Origin: a virus | Length of the DNA stretch: 47,037 bases | Reading direction: 5' to 3' (one strand) | Virus record (IMG/VR): IMGVR_UViG_3300044970_002708 | Span: 1 to 47,037 of that record | Shown here: positions 16,138 to 23,360 of the stretch, piece after piece | How positions within the stretch are numbered: position 1 is the first letter of the stretch | How the letters are laid out: every line of letters begins with the position of its first letter | Program-made: the position numbers and the translations under genes | The notes under the pieces: generated by a model | The model's database searches: none | Told to the model about the DNA's origin: nothing | Seen by the model: only the letters and a program-made list of their open reading frames with translations

Positions 16138-16458
16138 ATGGCTGATACTTACACCTGGGGAATTGCAAATCTGGAGCGCCATCTTTCTGATGGGGTTGTT
16201 TATACCGCTCATTGGACTCTTGGCGCAGAGCGCGTCACTGGCGGCGAAGTATACACCACTAGCTCTTATGGTTCAGTTGGTTTTTCGGATCCTGATCCGG
16301 ACAACTTTACTCCGTATGATCAACTGACTGCATCTCAAGTGATTGGTTGGGTGCAAGATGCACTTGGCGAAGAAAAAGTTATTGAAATGGAAGATGCACT
16401 TAGTACTCAACTTGACGGTCAGGTAACCCCTACCGATGCATCTGGTATTCCTTGGTAA
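16138..16458 (+). CDS. conserved phage fibre-associated protein (DUF7936-like)
   Basis: This 106-residue protein has 'YTWGIANLERHLSDGVVYTA', 'HWTLGAERV', 'YGSVGFSDPDP' and a C-terminal 'GIPW'. The pattern (an N-terminal beta sandwich with 'DGVVYTAHW', a 'GW.Q.ALG' helix and a terminal Pro-Trp) is one I know from many phages next to tail fibre genes and is close to DUF7936. The function is unknown; it is probably a virion or fibre assembly protein. Confidence 0.75.
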   Translation: MADTYTWGIANLERHLSDGVVYTAHWTLGAERVTGGEVYTTSSYGSVGFSDPDPDNFTPYDQLTASQVIGWVQDALGEEKVIEMEDALSTQLDGQVTPTDASGIPW

Positions 16459-16466
16459 TTAGTTGC

Positions 16467-16472
16467 TATACT
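16467..16472 (+). promoter_or_regulatory. -10-like TATACT
   Basis: TTGCTATACTTTTT lies in the gap after the 16138 gene; the hexamer ends 21 bases before ATG 16494. No -35 is seen at the expected place. Confidence 0.5.
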
Positions 16473-16493
16473 TTTTGAAGTCACTTGTTTAAC

Positions 16494-16670
16494 ATGGCTT
16501 GTAAGAAAGCTGATCTTGTTTCGGCAATTAACTCTTTTGGTTCTGCTCGTGCTACCGGCGATGGTAATCTCATTGCTTTTGCCGGTAACTTGATTGGCCA
16601 ACTCTTGGATACCCTTGAGTTTGAACCTGAGGCACCGGAAGAAACTACTGAAACCGAAGTCGTAGAGTGA
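16494..16670 (+). CDS. small protein, 58 aa
   Basis: ATG 16494 starts a 58-residue protein with one helix pair ('VSAINSFGSARATGDGNLIA', then 'AGNLIGQLLDTLEF') and a Glu/Thr-rich acidic tail. The frame can be read three codons further upstream from 16485, but the ATG and the TATACT spacing favour 16494. No family is recognised. The gene is followed by the lysin gene. Confidence 0.65.
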   Translation: MACKKADLVSAINSFGSARATGDGNLIAFAGNLIGQLLDTLEFEPEAPEETTETEVVE

Positions 16671-16712
16671 TTTGGTACACCTGATTTAGAGTTAATAAAA
16701 AGCTCTAGGTCG

Positions 16713-17825
16713 ATGTCCATAAAACTTGTTGAAGCGGCTCGTTACTTCAAAGAAGAACCCCATCAAATTGATGCGTGGAATTGGCTCCAGGCTCAGATTC
16801 CTTCTGAGATCCTGGAGTCTTTTGCTGTCAAGTACCGCACAGCGCCAACACCTGTTGAAACCTACCCCAATACTTGGGATGGTGTGATGAAAGCAGGTAA
16901 AGATGCTGGTGCAAAATACCCGGAATGCGTTGCAGCTCAGTGGGCACTTGAATCAAATTGGGGGAAAGATACCTCAGGTACACATAACTACTATGGCCTG
17001 AAAGGATCTGGCACTACGGTTAATACACAGGAATTTATCAACGGTCAGTGGGTAACAATTAAGGCTGGTTTTATTGATTTCCCGGATCTTTATACCTGTA
17101 CTTGTTACCTCGTTGACCGCTGGTACAAAGACTACGGTACATACAAAGGCGTAAACCGAGCAACAAGTAGAAACAACTGTGCAGAATTATTAGTAGTTGA
17201 AGGATACGCAACTGATCCTGGTTATAGCGCCAAGTTAATCCAGATCATGGACAAACAACTTGGTACACCAGGGGGCAATGCAACAGATGCAACGACATCC
17301 AAGATTCTGTCTGTACCTTATTTTTATCAACTTGATAACGTCTCTGGAACAGGCTATCGCGAATGTTTTTCGTCGAGCTGTGCCATGATTGCTGCTTATT
17401 ACGGCAAGGTTAAAACTGACGATGAATACAACAAGATCCGTGCTAAGTACGGAGACACTACCAATAAAGATGCTCAGCTTGCTGCTCTGCGATCCTTGGG
17501 ACTTAAGGCAAATTTTATTACCAATGGCAATTCCCTCTTGCTAGAAAATGAGATTCGCAATGGTAGGCCAGTAGCTGTCGGTTGGTTACATCAAGGCAGT
17601 GTAAATTATCCAACAGGTGGTGGGCATTGGACCTGCTGTGTTGGATTTACGCCAGATGCATTTGTCCACATGGACCCAAACGGAGAAGCAGATATGGTAA
17701 ACGGAGGGTACGTCAGTAATTCTGCTGCGCGTGGCAAGGGAGTTAAATACAGCAAAAAAAATTGGCTACGTCGCTGGGAGTGTGACGGCAAAAATACAGG
17801 CTGGGCAATTCTTGTATCAAAGTGA
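16713..17825 (+). CDS. bifunctional lysin: glucosaminidase plus C39-like peptidase
   Basis: Residues about 50-185 form a GH73-type endo-beta-N-acetylglucosaminidase with catalytic Glu80 in 'AQWALESNWGKD' and the 'HNYYGLKG' motif. Residues about 195-370 form a papain-like C39 family peptidase: Cys in 'YRECFSSSCAMIAAYYG', His in 'GGGHWTCCVGF' and Asp/Asn in 'HMDPNGEAD'. One enzyme would cut glycan strands and peptide cross-links. With the T4-type lysozyme at 5930 the phage has two wall-degrading proteins, so this one may be virion-bound for entry. The stop overlaps the GTG of the next gene. Confidence 0.88.
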   Translation: MSIKLVEAARYFKEEPHQIDAWNWLQAQIPSEILESFAVKYRTAPTPVETYPNTWDGVMKAGKDAGAKYPECVAAQWALESNWGKDTSGTHNYYGLKGSGTTVNTQEFINGQWVTIKAGFIDFPDLYTCTCYLVDRWYKDYGTYKGVNRATSRNNCAELLVVEGYATDPGYSAKLIQIMDKQLGTPGGNATDATTSKILSVPYFYQLDNVSGTGYRECFSSSCAMIAAYYGKVKTDDEYNKIRAKYGDTTNKDAQLAALRSLGLKANFITNGNSLLLENEIRNGRPVAVGWLHQGSVNYPTGGGHWTCCVGFTPDAFVHMDPNGEADMVNGGYVSNSAARGKGVKYSKKNWLRRWECDGKNTGWAILVSK

Positions 17826-17983
17826 AACGTAATAAAGATTTAAAAATTCGCGTCAACATTTGCTATGAAGTTGGCGACGAAAAAAAGTGCGTAACCCTCA
17901 GTAAAGAAGAGGCTTACGCAACAAGGAAATGGGTTGAAGAAAGTGGTGGCGTTGTTTTTTGGACCCAGGTGCTCTCTGATTAA
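17822..17983 (+). CDS. small protein, 53 aa, coupled to the lysin gene
   Basis: GTG 17822 overlaps the lysin stop (GTGA) and opens a 53-residue frame: a basic start (KRNKDLKIRV), a 'YEVGDEKKCVTLSKEEA' strand-helix and 'WVEESGGVVFWTQV'. No family is recognised. The overlap and clean codon use make it likely real. It could modulate the lysin. Confidence 0.6.
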   Translation: MKRNKDLKIRVNICYEVGDEKKCVTLSKEEAYATRKWVEESGGVVFWTQVLSD

Positions 17984-18148
17984 TCAGCGTTGTTTGGCAC
18001 GGCCAACCACCAAGCCACCAATTTCAATCAACCGATAAATCTTGCGAACAATCTGATCGTCTTTAGGCGTCGGAGTCAGTGCGCAAATTGCAGAACATGC
18101 TGCGTGAATGGCCAGCGCTACTTCAAGATACTTATTAAGATGTGCCAT
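17984..18148 (-). CDS. small hydrophobic protein, 54 aa, possible holin
   Basis: This minus-strand frame encodes MAHLNKYLEVALAIHAACSA, continuing 'ICALTPTPKDDQIVRKIYRL', a hydrophobic helix followed by a second 'IEIGGLVVGRAKQR' segment. Similar short proteins with 'AIHA...ALTPTPKDD' occur in cyanophages as I recall. Two short hydrophobic helices beside a lysin gene are compatible with a holin, but this is only a suggestion. It is convergent with the 53-aa gene, with no gap. Confidence 0.65.
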   Translation of the reverse strand: MAHLNKYLEVALAIHAACSAICALTPTPKDDQIVRKIYRLIEIGGLVVGRAKQR

Positions 18149-18177
18149 GGGTTTAAGAGATTTCTTTTATTTTAAAC

Positions 18178-18312
18178 TCAGCATTCATAAATGCGACATT
18201 CAAGTGCTTCTGGGTTTTCTTCACAGTACTGCTTCCAGGCCAGTGTGGGAGAATGTTTTATCTTTTTAGGCCGTTTAAACCTTTGTAATAATTTAACAAG
18301 TTGTTTAATCAT
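18178..18312 (-). CDS. small basic protein, 44 aa
   Basis: ATG 18312 overlaps the stop of the upstream 305-aa gene (ATGA) and encodes a basic N-terminus (MIKQLVKLLQRFKRPKKIKH) and 'SPTLAWKQYCEENPEALECR' with two Cys. The compact C-terminal part resembles short cyanophage peptides I have seen in this position; the function is unknown. Confidence 0.65.
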   Translation of the reverse strand: MIKQLVKLLQRFKRPKKIKHSPTLAWKQYCEENPEALECRIYEC

Positions 18313-19226
18313 GGCCTGTTGGTTAAAGGAACAAAAAGTTCGGGGAAGCGATCAGTGTCTTGATGCTCATTCTGCCATGCAATTTTCCATTCGGATAGTG
18401 AGTGGTCATGCACGGTGTTGAAATACGCATCATCACCAACTTCTACAGTAAAACCAAATTGAGAATACATAGAAGATGAGATAATACCACCTACGTCCAT
18501 AATAGACGTGGCAGAAATCTCAACACTACCAGTATTTTGAATAACAAAAGGTGTCTCTGTAACAACGTACAGATCAGGCGGAACAACAACTGCCGTTAAA
18601 ACAGGGCTCACAACTGCTTGAGATTCTTGAGCAACCTCTTGAAGGAAAATGCTTCCATCTGAATCCTCTAGTTCAAACAGGGCCTCTGTCTCTGGAAACT
18701 CAATAACGACTCCCAGCTCATACGCAAGAGGTTCGTTGCGAGTTGTAGAGACACAGATTAAATAACTTCCTGTTTCCAGGGGATAATACCTTTCATCTCC
18801 ACGATCAAGACGCAAGCGATCAAAGGTGTTGTACAAGTCAGACTGTACACTCATCACCGTATCTAAATACGGGACGTACAGTTGACCATCGGCGTAAGTA
18901 GTAATAGAATCCCCACCAAAAATCTCTTGACCTTGAATTGGATTCTTGGTTAAGTCATAGGTTGATATCTGGATGTAATTAGGACGCGGCGGTCCCTTGG
19001 TGAGAATTAACCACGCAGGAGACGCGATATTGACCTGGAACCAATGATTGTAAGCGCCACCACCAAAACCACCGTTTGAATTTTGGTTTGTATCCGCTCG
19101 CCCAACAACTTTATTTTGTGGTCCCAGGGTTCCTTTGAGGTACCGAAGCGATGTGGAACTAAACGTACCAAGCACCAAGGGATTGTTGATACTTCTTTGC
19201 GCTTGAGTAGTTGTATTACGAGACAT
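18309..19226 (-). CDS. hypothetical virion-type protein, 305 aa
   Basis: This 305-residue beta-rich protein has an N-terminal Gly/Asn-rich part ('NSNGGFGGGAYNHWFQV'), a central 'LDRGDERYYPLETGSYLICV' strand set that resembles a carbohydrate-binding or pre-peptidase beta sandwich, and a C-terminal 'FGFTVEVGDDAYFNTV'. No family is named with confidence. It lies on the minus strand among plus-strand late genes and is coupled to the 44-aa gene. It could be an appendage protein. Confidence 0.7.
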   Translation of the reverse strand: MSRNTTTQAQRSINNPLVLGTFSSTSLRYLKGTLGPQNKVVGRADTNQNSNGGFGGGAYNHWFQVNIASPAWLILTKGPPRPNYIQISTYDLTKNPIQGQEIFGGDSITTYADGQLYVPYLDTVMSVQSDLYNTFDRLRLDRGDERYYPLETGSYLICVSTTRNEPLAYELGVVIEFPETEALFELEDSDGSIFLQEVAQESQAVVSPVLTAVVVPPDLYVVTETPFVIQNTGSVEISATSIMDVGGIISSSMYSQFGFTVEVGDDAYFNTVHDHSLSEWKIAWQNEHQDTDRFPELFVPLTNRP

Positions 19227-19250
19227 TATTTAATTAATATTGACCCTGTT

Positions 19251-19928
19251 TTAATCATAATCGGGGGTATTTATGTGTACCAAGGGATGTTGAATAGTTT
19301 GTTTGTACTGTCGCTCTGTCAGTACTGCTGACACGCCACGACGACATGCTTCGCTATAGAGCATTAATTTTTCGTACTCAAACTCAGGGGAAAATGGATG
19401 GATGCTGCCAGGGGGAAACACTCGATTCCAACTTGTGATCAAATGGAGAGGATTGAGACAATCTTTGTTACTACATGTGCGCGTTACACGCATTGATCCA
19501 ACATCACCCCATGCGCACTGGTAGATCAGCTTGTGAGCTGTTTGGTTGTTATTCGTTTTACTGGTTTCCAGATTCCTATAGGAAGGTAACCCATAACGAG
19601 CACGAGCAACCTTTGGCGCCTCCCAGCAATCTTCCACGTGACTTACGGGGATTTGTTTCCAGATCCTGGCGTATTGGTGTTTACAGTCACTACTTAAGTA
19701 GTTGACATCAAAACCACAGATATTACTGCGGATTTTTTGTGCGCAGTGATAACACCAATGCTTGGTTTTTTCTCGTATTGAATGGTTATGGAGACACGGA
19801 TAACCCCTGTAGTAACCGTGGAATTCAAGTTCTTCTTTTGACATCTTGTCGATGCCAGGTATTGGAGGGTAGTCCGATGGTGCCAAAACTGCTTGACGAA
19901 TGGGACGATTGTCCAAAGTATTTGCCAT
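19251..19928 (-). CDS. HNH-like endonuclease with Cys finger
   Basis: This 225-residue protein has a Cys/His finger near residues 44-65 ('CLHNHSIREKTKHWCYHCAQ') and a C-terminal core 'RVTRTCSNKDCLNPLHLI', which matches the 'C.N..HL' form of phage HNH nucleases. A basic, aromatic middle resembles DNA-binding linkers of homing enzymes. It starts three bases after the neighbouring HNH-like gene ends, so the two form an operon, possibly one mobile unit. Confidence 0.75.
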   Translation of the reverse strand: MANTLDNRPIRQAVLAPSDYPPIPGIDKMSKEELEFHGYYRGYPCLHNHSIREKTKHWCYHCAQKIRSNICGFDVNYLSSDCKHQYARIWKQIPVSHVEDCWEAPKVARARYGLPSYRNLETSKTNNNQTAHKLIYQCAWGDVGSMRVTRTCSNKDCLNPLHLITSWNRVFPPGSIHPFSPEFEYEKLMLYSEACRRGVSAVLTERQYKQTIQHPLVHINTPDYD

Positions 19929-19931
19929 GAC

Positions 19932-20339
19932 TCAAACCTCCAGTAGTTTTTCGTTCATTGCAATGACATCCGCATCGCTTAAGCCAAGCTTGACTGCGGT
20001 GCGGCAATACGAGCGTTTGACGGGATTGTGTGCTTTCCTCTGGCGCAAAACCAGCTCCTTTCTGTTGTCCTTCTCAGGGTTGTCTTCACCGTGAATTACG
20101 TCTGCTGCGCCAGGGTCTTCACCAGTGCGCAGGTAGTAGACGATCCTGTGAGCCACGTAGGGAGTGCCACAGAGCCACACCTTGTACACGCCATGCACGC
20201 GATCCAACCTGCCCGCCATATCCCCAGCTTTGTGACGCTGGAAAGACATGGTCCAGACCAGGGCACTGGGAAATTCGTCTGAAAGCGCCAGGCGTTCTTG
20301 GATGTACCAGAGGGGCATTTGGTCGGTGTAGGTGCGCAC
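19932..20339 (-). CDS. HNH endonuclease family protein, 135 aa
   Basis: Residues about 40-110 show the HNH_3-like order: 'GRLDRVHGVYKVWLCGTPYV', 'AHRIVYYLRTGEDPG', then 'VIHGEDNPEKDNRKELVL' where His and Asn form the metal site. The C-terminus (about residues 115-135) is a small helical HTH-like tail. The annotated start is GTG 20339 with no strong ribosome-binding site; ATG 20318 is possible. A TATACT (20369-20374 on the minus strand) lies upstream, inside the first iteron. Confidence 0.75.
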   Translation of the reverse strand: MRTYTDQMPLWYIQERLALSDEFPSALVWTMSFQRHKAGDMAGRLDRVHGVYKVWLCGTPYVAHRIVYYLRTGEDPGAADVIHGEDNPEKDNRKELVLRQRKAHNPVKRSYCRTAVKLGLSDADVIAMNEKLLEV

Positions 20340-20458
20340 TGAGGTGAGTTGGAGGAGTCAACCACCCAAGTATAGCGGTAAATAAGGACGAAAGTAAGGT
20401 ATAGCGGGTAAATTCTCGATTTTTTTCCCGCTATACGCTTAATTGAACTTATCTCTAA

Positions 20459-20489
20459 GAAAAACGAACTTATGGATAAGTTAGGTTTT
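20459..20489 (+). repeat. 31-bp inverted repeat, left arm
   Basis: This arm (GAAAAACGAACTTATGGATA and onward) is a perfect reverse complement of 20638-20668, 148 bp away. Each arm contains a smaller 7-bp dyad with a two-base centre (AACTTAT-GG-ATAAGTT, 20467-20482). Confidence 0.85.
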
Positions 20490-20637
20490 CTGGAAAAGTT
20501 GTGCATGTATAGCGGGTAATTTCCGTTTTTCACCTGTAGTACATTTGTATCCCCCGTACCCCCGGTGTTCTCGCCACAGTCTCATCTTAAGACTGATCCA
20601 CAAGAATTTTCCACCTATACATGACCAACCCGGCGAC

Positions 20638-20668
20638 AAAACCTAACTTATCCATAAGTTCGTTTTTC
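20638..20668 (-). repeat. 31-bp inverted repeat, right arm
   Basis: This is the reverse complement of 20459-20489 with no mismatch; the match resumes after one mismatch outside the arm. The arms could form a cruciform or bind a dimeric protein at two sites. Confidence 0.85.
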
Positions 20669-20743
20669 CTAAGAACTAGATGAATTAACTGTATAGCGGC
20701 AAAAATAAGGGGGTGTTTTCCAGCTATACACCACTTTTTGCCA

Positions 20744-20772
20744 CAAAAAAGCCCCCACCTGACGTGGAGGCC
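20744..20772 (-). terminator. rho-independent terminator of the glycosyltransferase gene
   Basis: On the minus strand a GC-rich stem (GCCTCCAC / GTGGGGGC, one mismatch, five-base loop) is followed by TTTTTT. It starts 21 bases after the glycosyltransferase stop (20794), as expected. Confidence 0.8.
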
Positions 20773-20793
20773 TTGGTACCAGTACCCTTGTAC

Positions 20794-22065
20794 TTACGTA
20801 GCGCTGCCCGCAAGCACACGTTTGCCTTGTTCCTTGCGTGACTTCTTAGGTTTTGGTGTCTCACTTGAGACTTCCCCCTCCCCTTGGCGCAGTACATCCT
20901 CAAAGATGCCGCCAAATTGAGACGCAACTGTCTCCCATGAGAATTGAGAATCCGTTACACGTTCGTAGCAGCGTTCTCCGATTTGCTTGCGGACATCAGG
21001 CAGTTCGTACAACTGCTCCAGGATTTCTGCCAGGTGATCCGAAGAAGGGCACGGCATCTCACGACCATAATTCGTGTCGCAGTCAATGTGGTCACAGCGA
21101 ATCAACGCACCATACCCATCAAAAATCTCTTTACAGGACGTATGGTCTGGCACTACCTGAGCCACCTTGCATGCAGCGTGTTCAAAGTTGACAAGGCCCC
21201 AGCCCTCACCCTTGCACGTATTGACGCCAACATCGACGGCGTTATAGATGGTGTTAAGCATGTCCACCTCAACGTTCGGAGGACCTTCCGTTTGCGTCGT
21301 CATGATGATGCGATTATTTGGGTCAAGTCCAACCCGTTGCATCTCACGTGCAAAGATCTGCATAATGTCCCAGCCCTGGTCCTTAAGGCCCATGTGCAGA
21401 TACAGTTTTGTATCAGGCCGACCTACGGCAAATTTGGCAAAACCTTGGATTGTGATGTCGATTCGTTTACGGAACTGATTCCTGTTTCCGTTGAACACAA
21501 TAAAATCATCCGGCAACAAACCAAGTGCTTTGCGACATTCAGTTTTGTCCTTGGGATAGAACTGCCCTGGTGTCACACCATGAGGAATTACCGCAATTGG
21601 TTTGGTAATACCACCTTTAATGAATTCGTACGCACCAAATTCTGTATACGAGATTACGGCATCCCATGCGTTAGCCGTATCTGACAAGCATCCGGTCCAC
21701 CCATACGAATCCATGGGAGCATAACCAACAAACTTAAAGTTCCCAGCCTGGTGAAAGTCTTTAATTTGTTCGTATTGGGTATTGATGATCCACATATCAT
21801 TGATTGTGAATACAATATCCGGTTGTTCCTTTTCAACAATTTCACGGATGCGTTGCTCACCAAATGGTGCAGTCTGAAATCTGTTTGACGAAGGGTACAT
21901 TTTGTACTCCTTCTGTTGTTCGCAGGGATCACCCCACCAGTTATGACCAAGCACTACGATTTCAAATTTATCTTTCAGATGCTTAAGGACATTTTCTGTT
22001 ACGCGGGCAAATCCAGTCATGGCAACAATGTCACCAGCCCACAAAAGTTTTGGCTTCTTTTTCAA
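20794..22065 (-). CDS. glycosyltransferase family 4 (GT-B fold)
   Basis: This 423-residue retaining glycosyltransferase has an N-terminal acceptor domain ('KKKPKLLWAGDIVAMTGFAR') and a C-terminal Rossmann domain binding a nucleotide-sugar. Key marks are 'VIPHGVTPGQFYPKDK', 'VFNGNRNQFRKRID' and the acidic motif 'GEGWGLVNFEHAACKVAQVV', matching GT4 E-x7-E enzymes. The last 30 residues are Lys/Glu-rich and probably disordered. It may modify the host surface, phage DNA or a virion protein; substrate cannot be told. It has its own terminator and diverges from the 22134 gene. Confidence 0.88.
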   Translation of the reverse strand: MKKKPKLLWAGDIVAMTGFARVTENVLKHLKDKFEIVVLGHNWWGDPCEQQKEYKMYPSSNRFQTAPFGEQRIREIVEKEQPDIVFTINDMWIINTQYEQIKDFHQAGNFKFVGYAPMDSYGWTGCLSDTANAWDAVISYTEFGAYEFIKGGITKPIAVIPHGVTPGQFYPKDKTECRKALGLLPDDFIVFNGNRNQFRKRIDITIQGFAKFAVGRPDTKLYLHMGLKDQGWDIMQIFAREMQRVGLDPNNRIIMTTQTEGPPNVEVDMLNTIYNAVDVGVNTCKGEGWGLVNFEHAACKVAQVVPDHTSCKEIFDGYGALIRCDHIDCDTNYGREMPCPSSDHLAEILEQLYELPDVRKQIGERCYERVTDSQFSWETVASQFGGIFEDVLRQGEGEVSSETPKPKKSRKEQGKRVLAGSAT

Positions 22066-22133
22066 GGTAGTAAATTACTCTTGATCTACTATACATAAAT
22101 TAAAGGAACGTAGACTAGAAAAAAAGATTTATT

Positions 22134-23027
22134 ATGAACGGGCAGGCGCTTGCTGGCAAGTTTATGCAGCTCCAGCAAAACGAGCTGTTCAATGAGTTTC
22201 AAGAAGGCCTTATGACAGGTGTTCCTGCAGGCCTAAGTTTACTTGGCACGGATACTTCTATACCTCAAGTTGCTCTTCAAACAATAGGAGCTGTTGCCGG
22301 TGGTTTTGGCATTGGGATGCTAGGCAAATCCATAGGAGCAGCAATTGGAAAACGACTTCATCCACAAGCTTTAAAAAATCAACAAGGACTTCCCGCAAGT
22401 TTTGGTAGGGTTGCCGGGCAAAAAACACTTGTTCAAGGTGGTGCAGAAACATTGAGTTTTGGCAAAGGCCAAATCAAGCAAGAGCTAAAACAACAAACTA
22501 CTTCGCAGCTTTTAAACGAGGCTTTACAAAGTCCACAAGCATTTGCAGCTAAGTATGGAGTTGACCCAGAGACATTTAAAAAATACCACACCGTTGTTGG
22601 TGCAACGGGCCAAGCACGTGCTGGCTTGGAAACCCTTGAAAACATGTCGCCTGAACAGCGCAAGCAAATGGGTGCTGCAGCACAAAAGTTAATGGATCAA
22701 GGCTTTAATCAAGTCGAGAATTTAATTAACGTACAAGCTGCTGCTTCCATGGACAATAACATTGCCAAAATGGCAATGCTTCAAAAAGGAACAGTAGTAC
22801 CGGGCACTGACTTAGATCTTGGCGAAGCATTTGAATCGTTACTTAAAGAACCCAAAGCCATTACTGGAGAGCACGTTGGCCGTGCAGTAGGCCGTTTTAT
22901 TGGCGACGAAGTTGGGGTGGTGACAGGTATTGGACTCACGGGCGCGTTAGCTGGAGCCCTTGGAATGAAGACAGAAAAAGACAAGAAAATTGAAGAGTTA
23001 GAGCGTCAGTTGGGTCGGGGTTACTGA
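22134..23027 (+). CDS. hypothetical membrane-active virion protein, 297 aa
   Basis: This 297-residue protein has two Gly/Ala-rich amphipathic segments ('GAVAGGFGIGMLGKSIGAAI' at residues about 51-70 and 'GVVTGIGLTGALAGALGM' at about 261-278) flanking a long helical, Gln/Lys-rich middle. Such layouts occur in ejected internal virion proteins that make pores. No family is recognised. The 3' end overlaps the convergent speD by 30 bases. An A-rich leader precedes the ATG, with no strong ribosome-binding site. Confidence 0.7.
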   Translation: MNGQALAGKFMQLQQNELFNEFQEGLMTGVPAGLSLLGTDTSIPQVALQTIGAVAGGFGIGMLGKSIGAAIGKRLHPQALKNQQGLPASFGRVAGQKTLVQGGAETLSFGKGQIKQELKQQTTSQLLNEALQSPQAFAAKYGVDPETFKKYHTVVGATGQARAGLETLENMSPEQRKQMGAAAQKLMDQGFNQVENLINVQAAASMDNNIAKMAMLQKGTVVPGTDLDLGEAFESLLKEPKAITGEHVGRAVGRFIGDEVGVVTGIGLTGALAGALGMKTEKDKKIEELERQLGRGY

Positions 23028-23360
23028 GCGTACCAACTCTTTTTCTTCTGATGTTTTGGCTTTGAGTTTTGTTTTTAAGAACTCAGCTGCACGATGTGTT
23101 TCAGTTGTGTCGCCACACGTGTAGAGGTCGATTGCAGCATACCCAATCTCAGGCCACGTATGGACAGATGCGTGTGATTCTGCCAGCAGTGCAAGCAGCG
23201 TTACACCTTGCGGTTCAAATTTCTCACCAATGATGCGTAAGATATTTGCCTTTGCCATGACAAGAGAAGCCTCAAGCAAACGCTGAAGCTCCTCATAGTC
23301 ATCCAAAATACCTGGATCACAGTCGTACAGATCCAGAATTAAGTGGCGTCCGTTGCTCAT
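22998..23360 (-). CDS. speD: S-adenosylmethionine decarboxylase proenzyme
   Basis: This 120-residue bacterial-type SpeD self-cleaves between Glu61 and Ser62 ('LLAESHASVHTWPE') to give the pyruvoyl group; His67 and Cys82 ('LYTCGDT') are the other catalytic residues. It makes decarboxylated SAM for spermidine synthesis. Viral speD is known from marine cyanophages. The start overlaps the primase stop (ATGA 23357-23360), so it is the last gene of the replication operon. The C-terminal tail overlaps the opposite gene. Confidence 0.95.
   Translation of the reverse strand: MSNGRHLILDLYDCDPGILDDYEELQRLLEASLVMAKANILRIIGEKFEPQGVTLLALLAESHASVHTWPEIGYAAIDLYTCGDTTETHRAAEFLKTKLKAKTSEEKELVRSVTPTQLTL

Larger units (their letters stand above)
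20371..20728. repeat. iteron cluster, candidate origin or regulatory region
   Basis: This is a 454-base gap without a gene (20340-20793). It holds seven copies of a 13-base sequence near TATAGCGGGTAAA: 20371-20383, 20400-20412, 20508-20520 and 20692-20704 on the plus strand, and 20423-20435, 20607-20619 and 20716-20728 on the minus strand (where it reads TTTTCCCGCTATA, TTTTCCACCTATA or TTTTCCAGCTATA on the plus strand). Two 31-bp inverted repeat arms lie among them. Iterons plus inverted repeats and AT-rich stretches are typical of replication origins or partition/regulatory sites. The TTTTCCAC core resembles cyanobacterial DnaA boxes, but that is only a resemblance. Confidence 0.75.

Noticed and set aside
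20607-20619. strict DnaA box in the iteron region
   Set aside because: TTTTCCACC only resembles the cyanobacterial TTTTCCACA box; one partial match is not enough to call it.
20944-21684. 246-aa plus-strand frame opposite the glycosyltransferase
   Set aside because: It lies wholly antisense to a clear GT4 gene with all motifs, has no ribosome-binding site and no recognisable domain.
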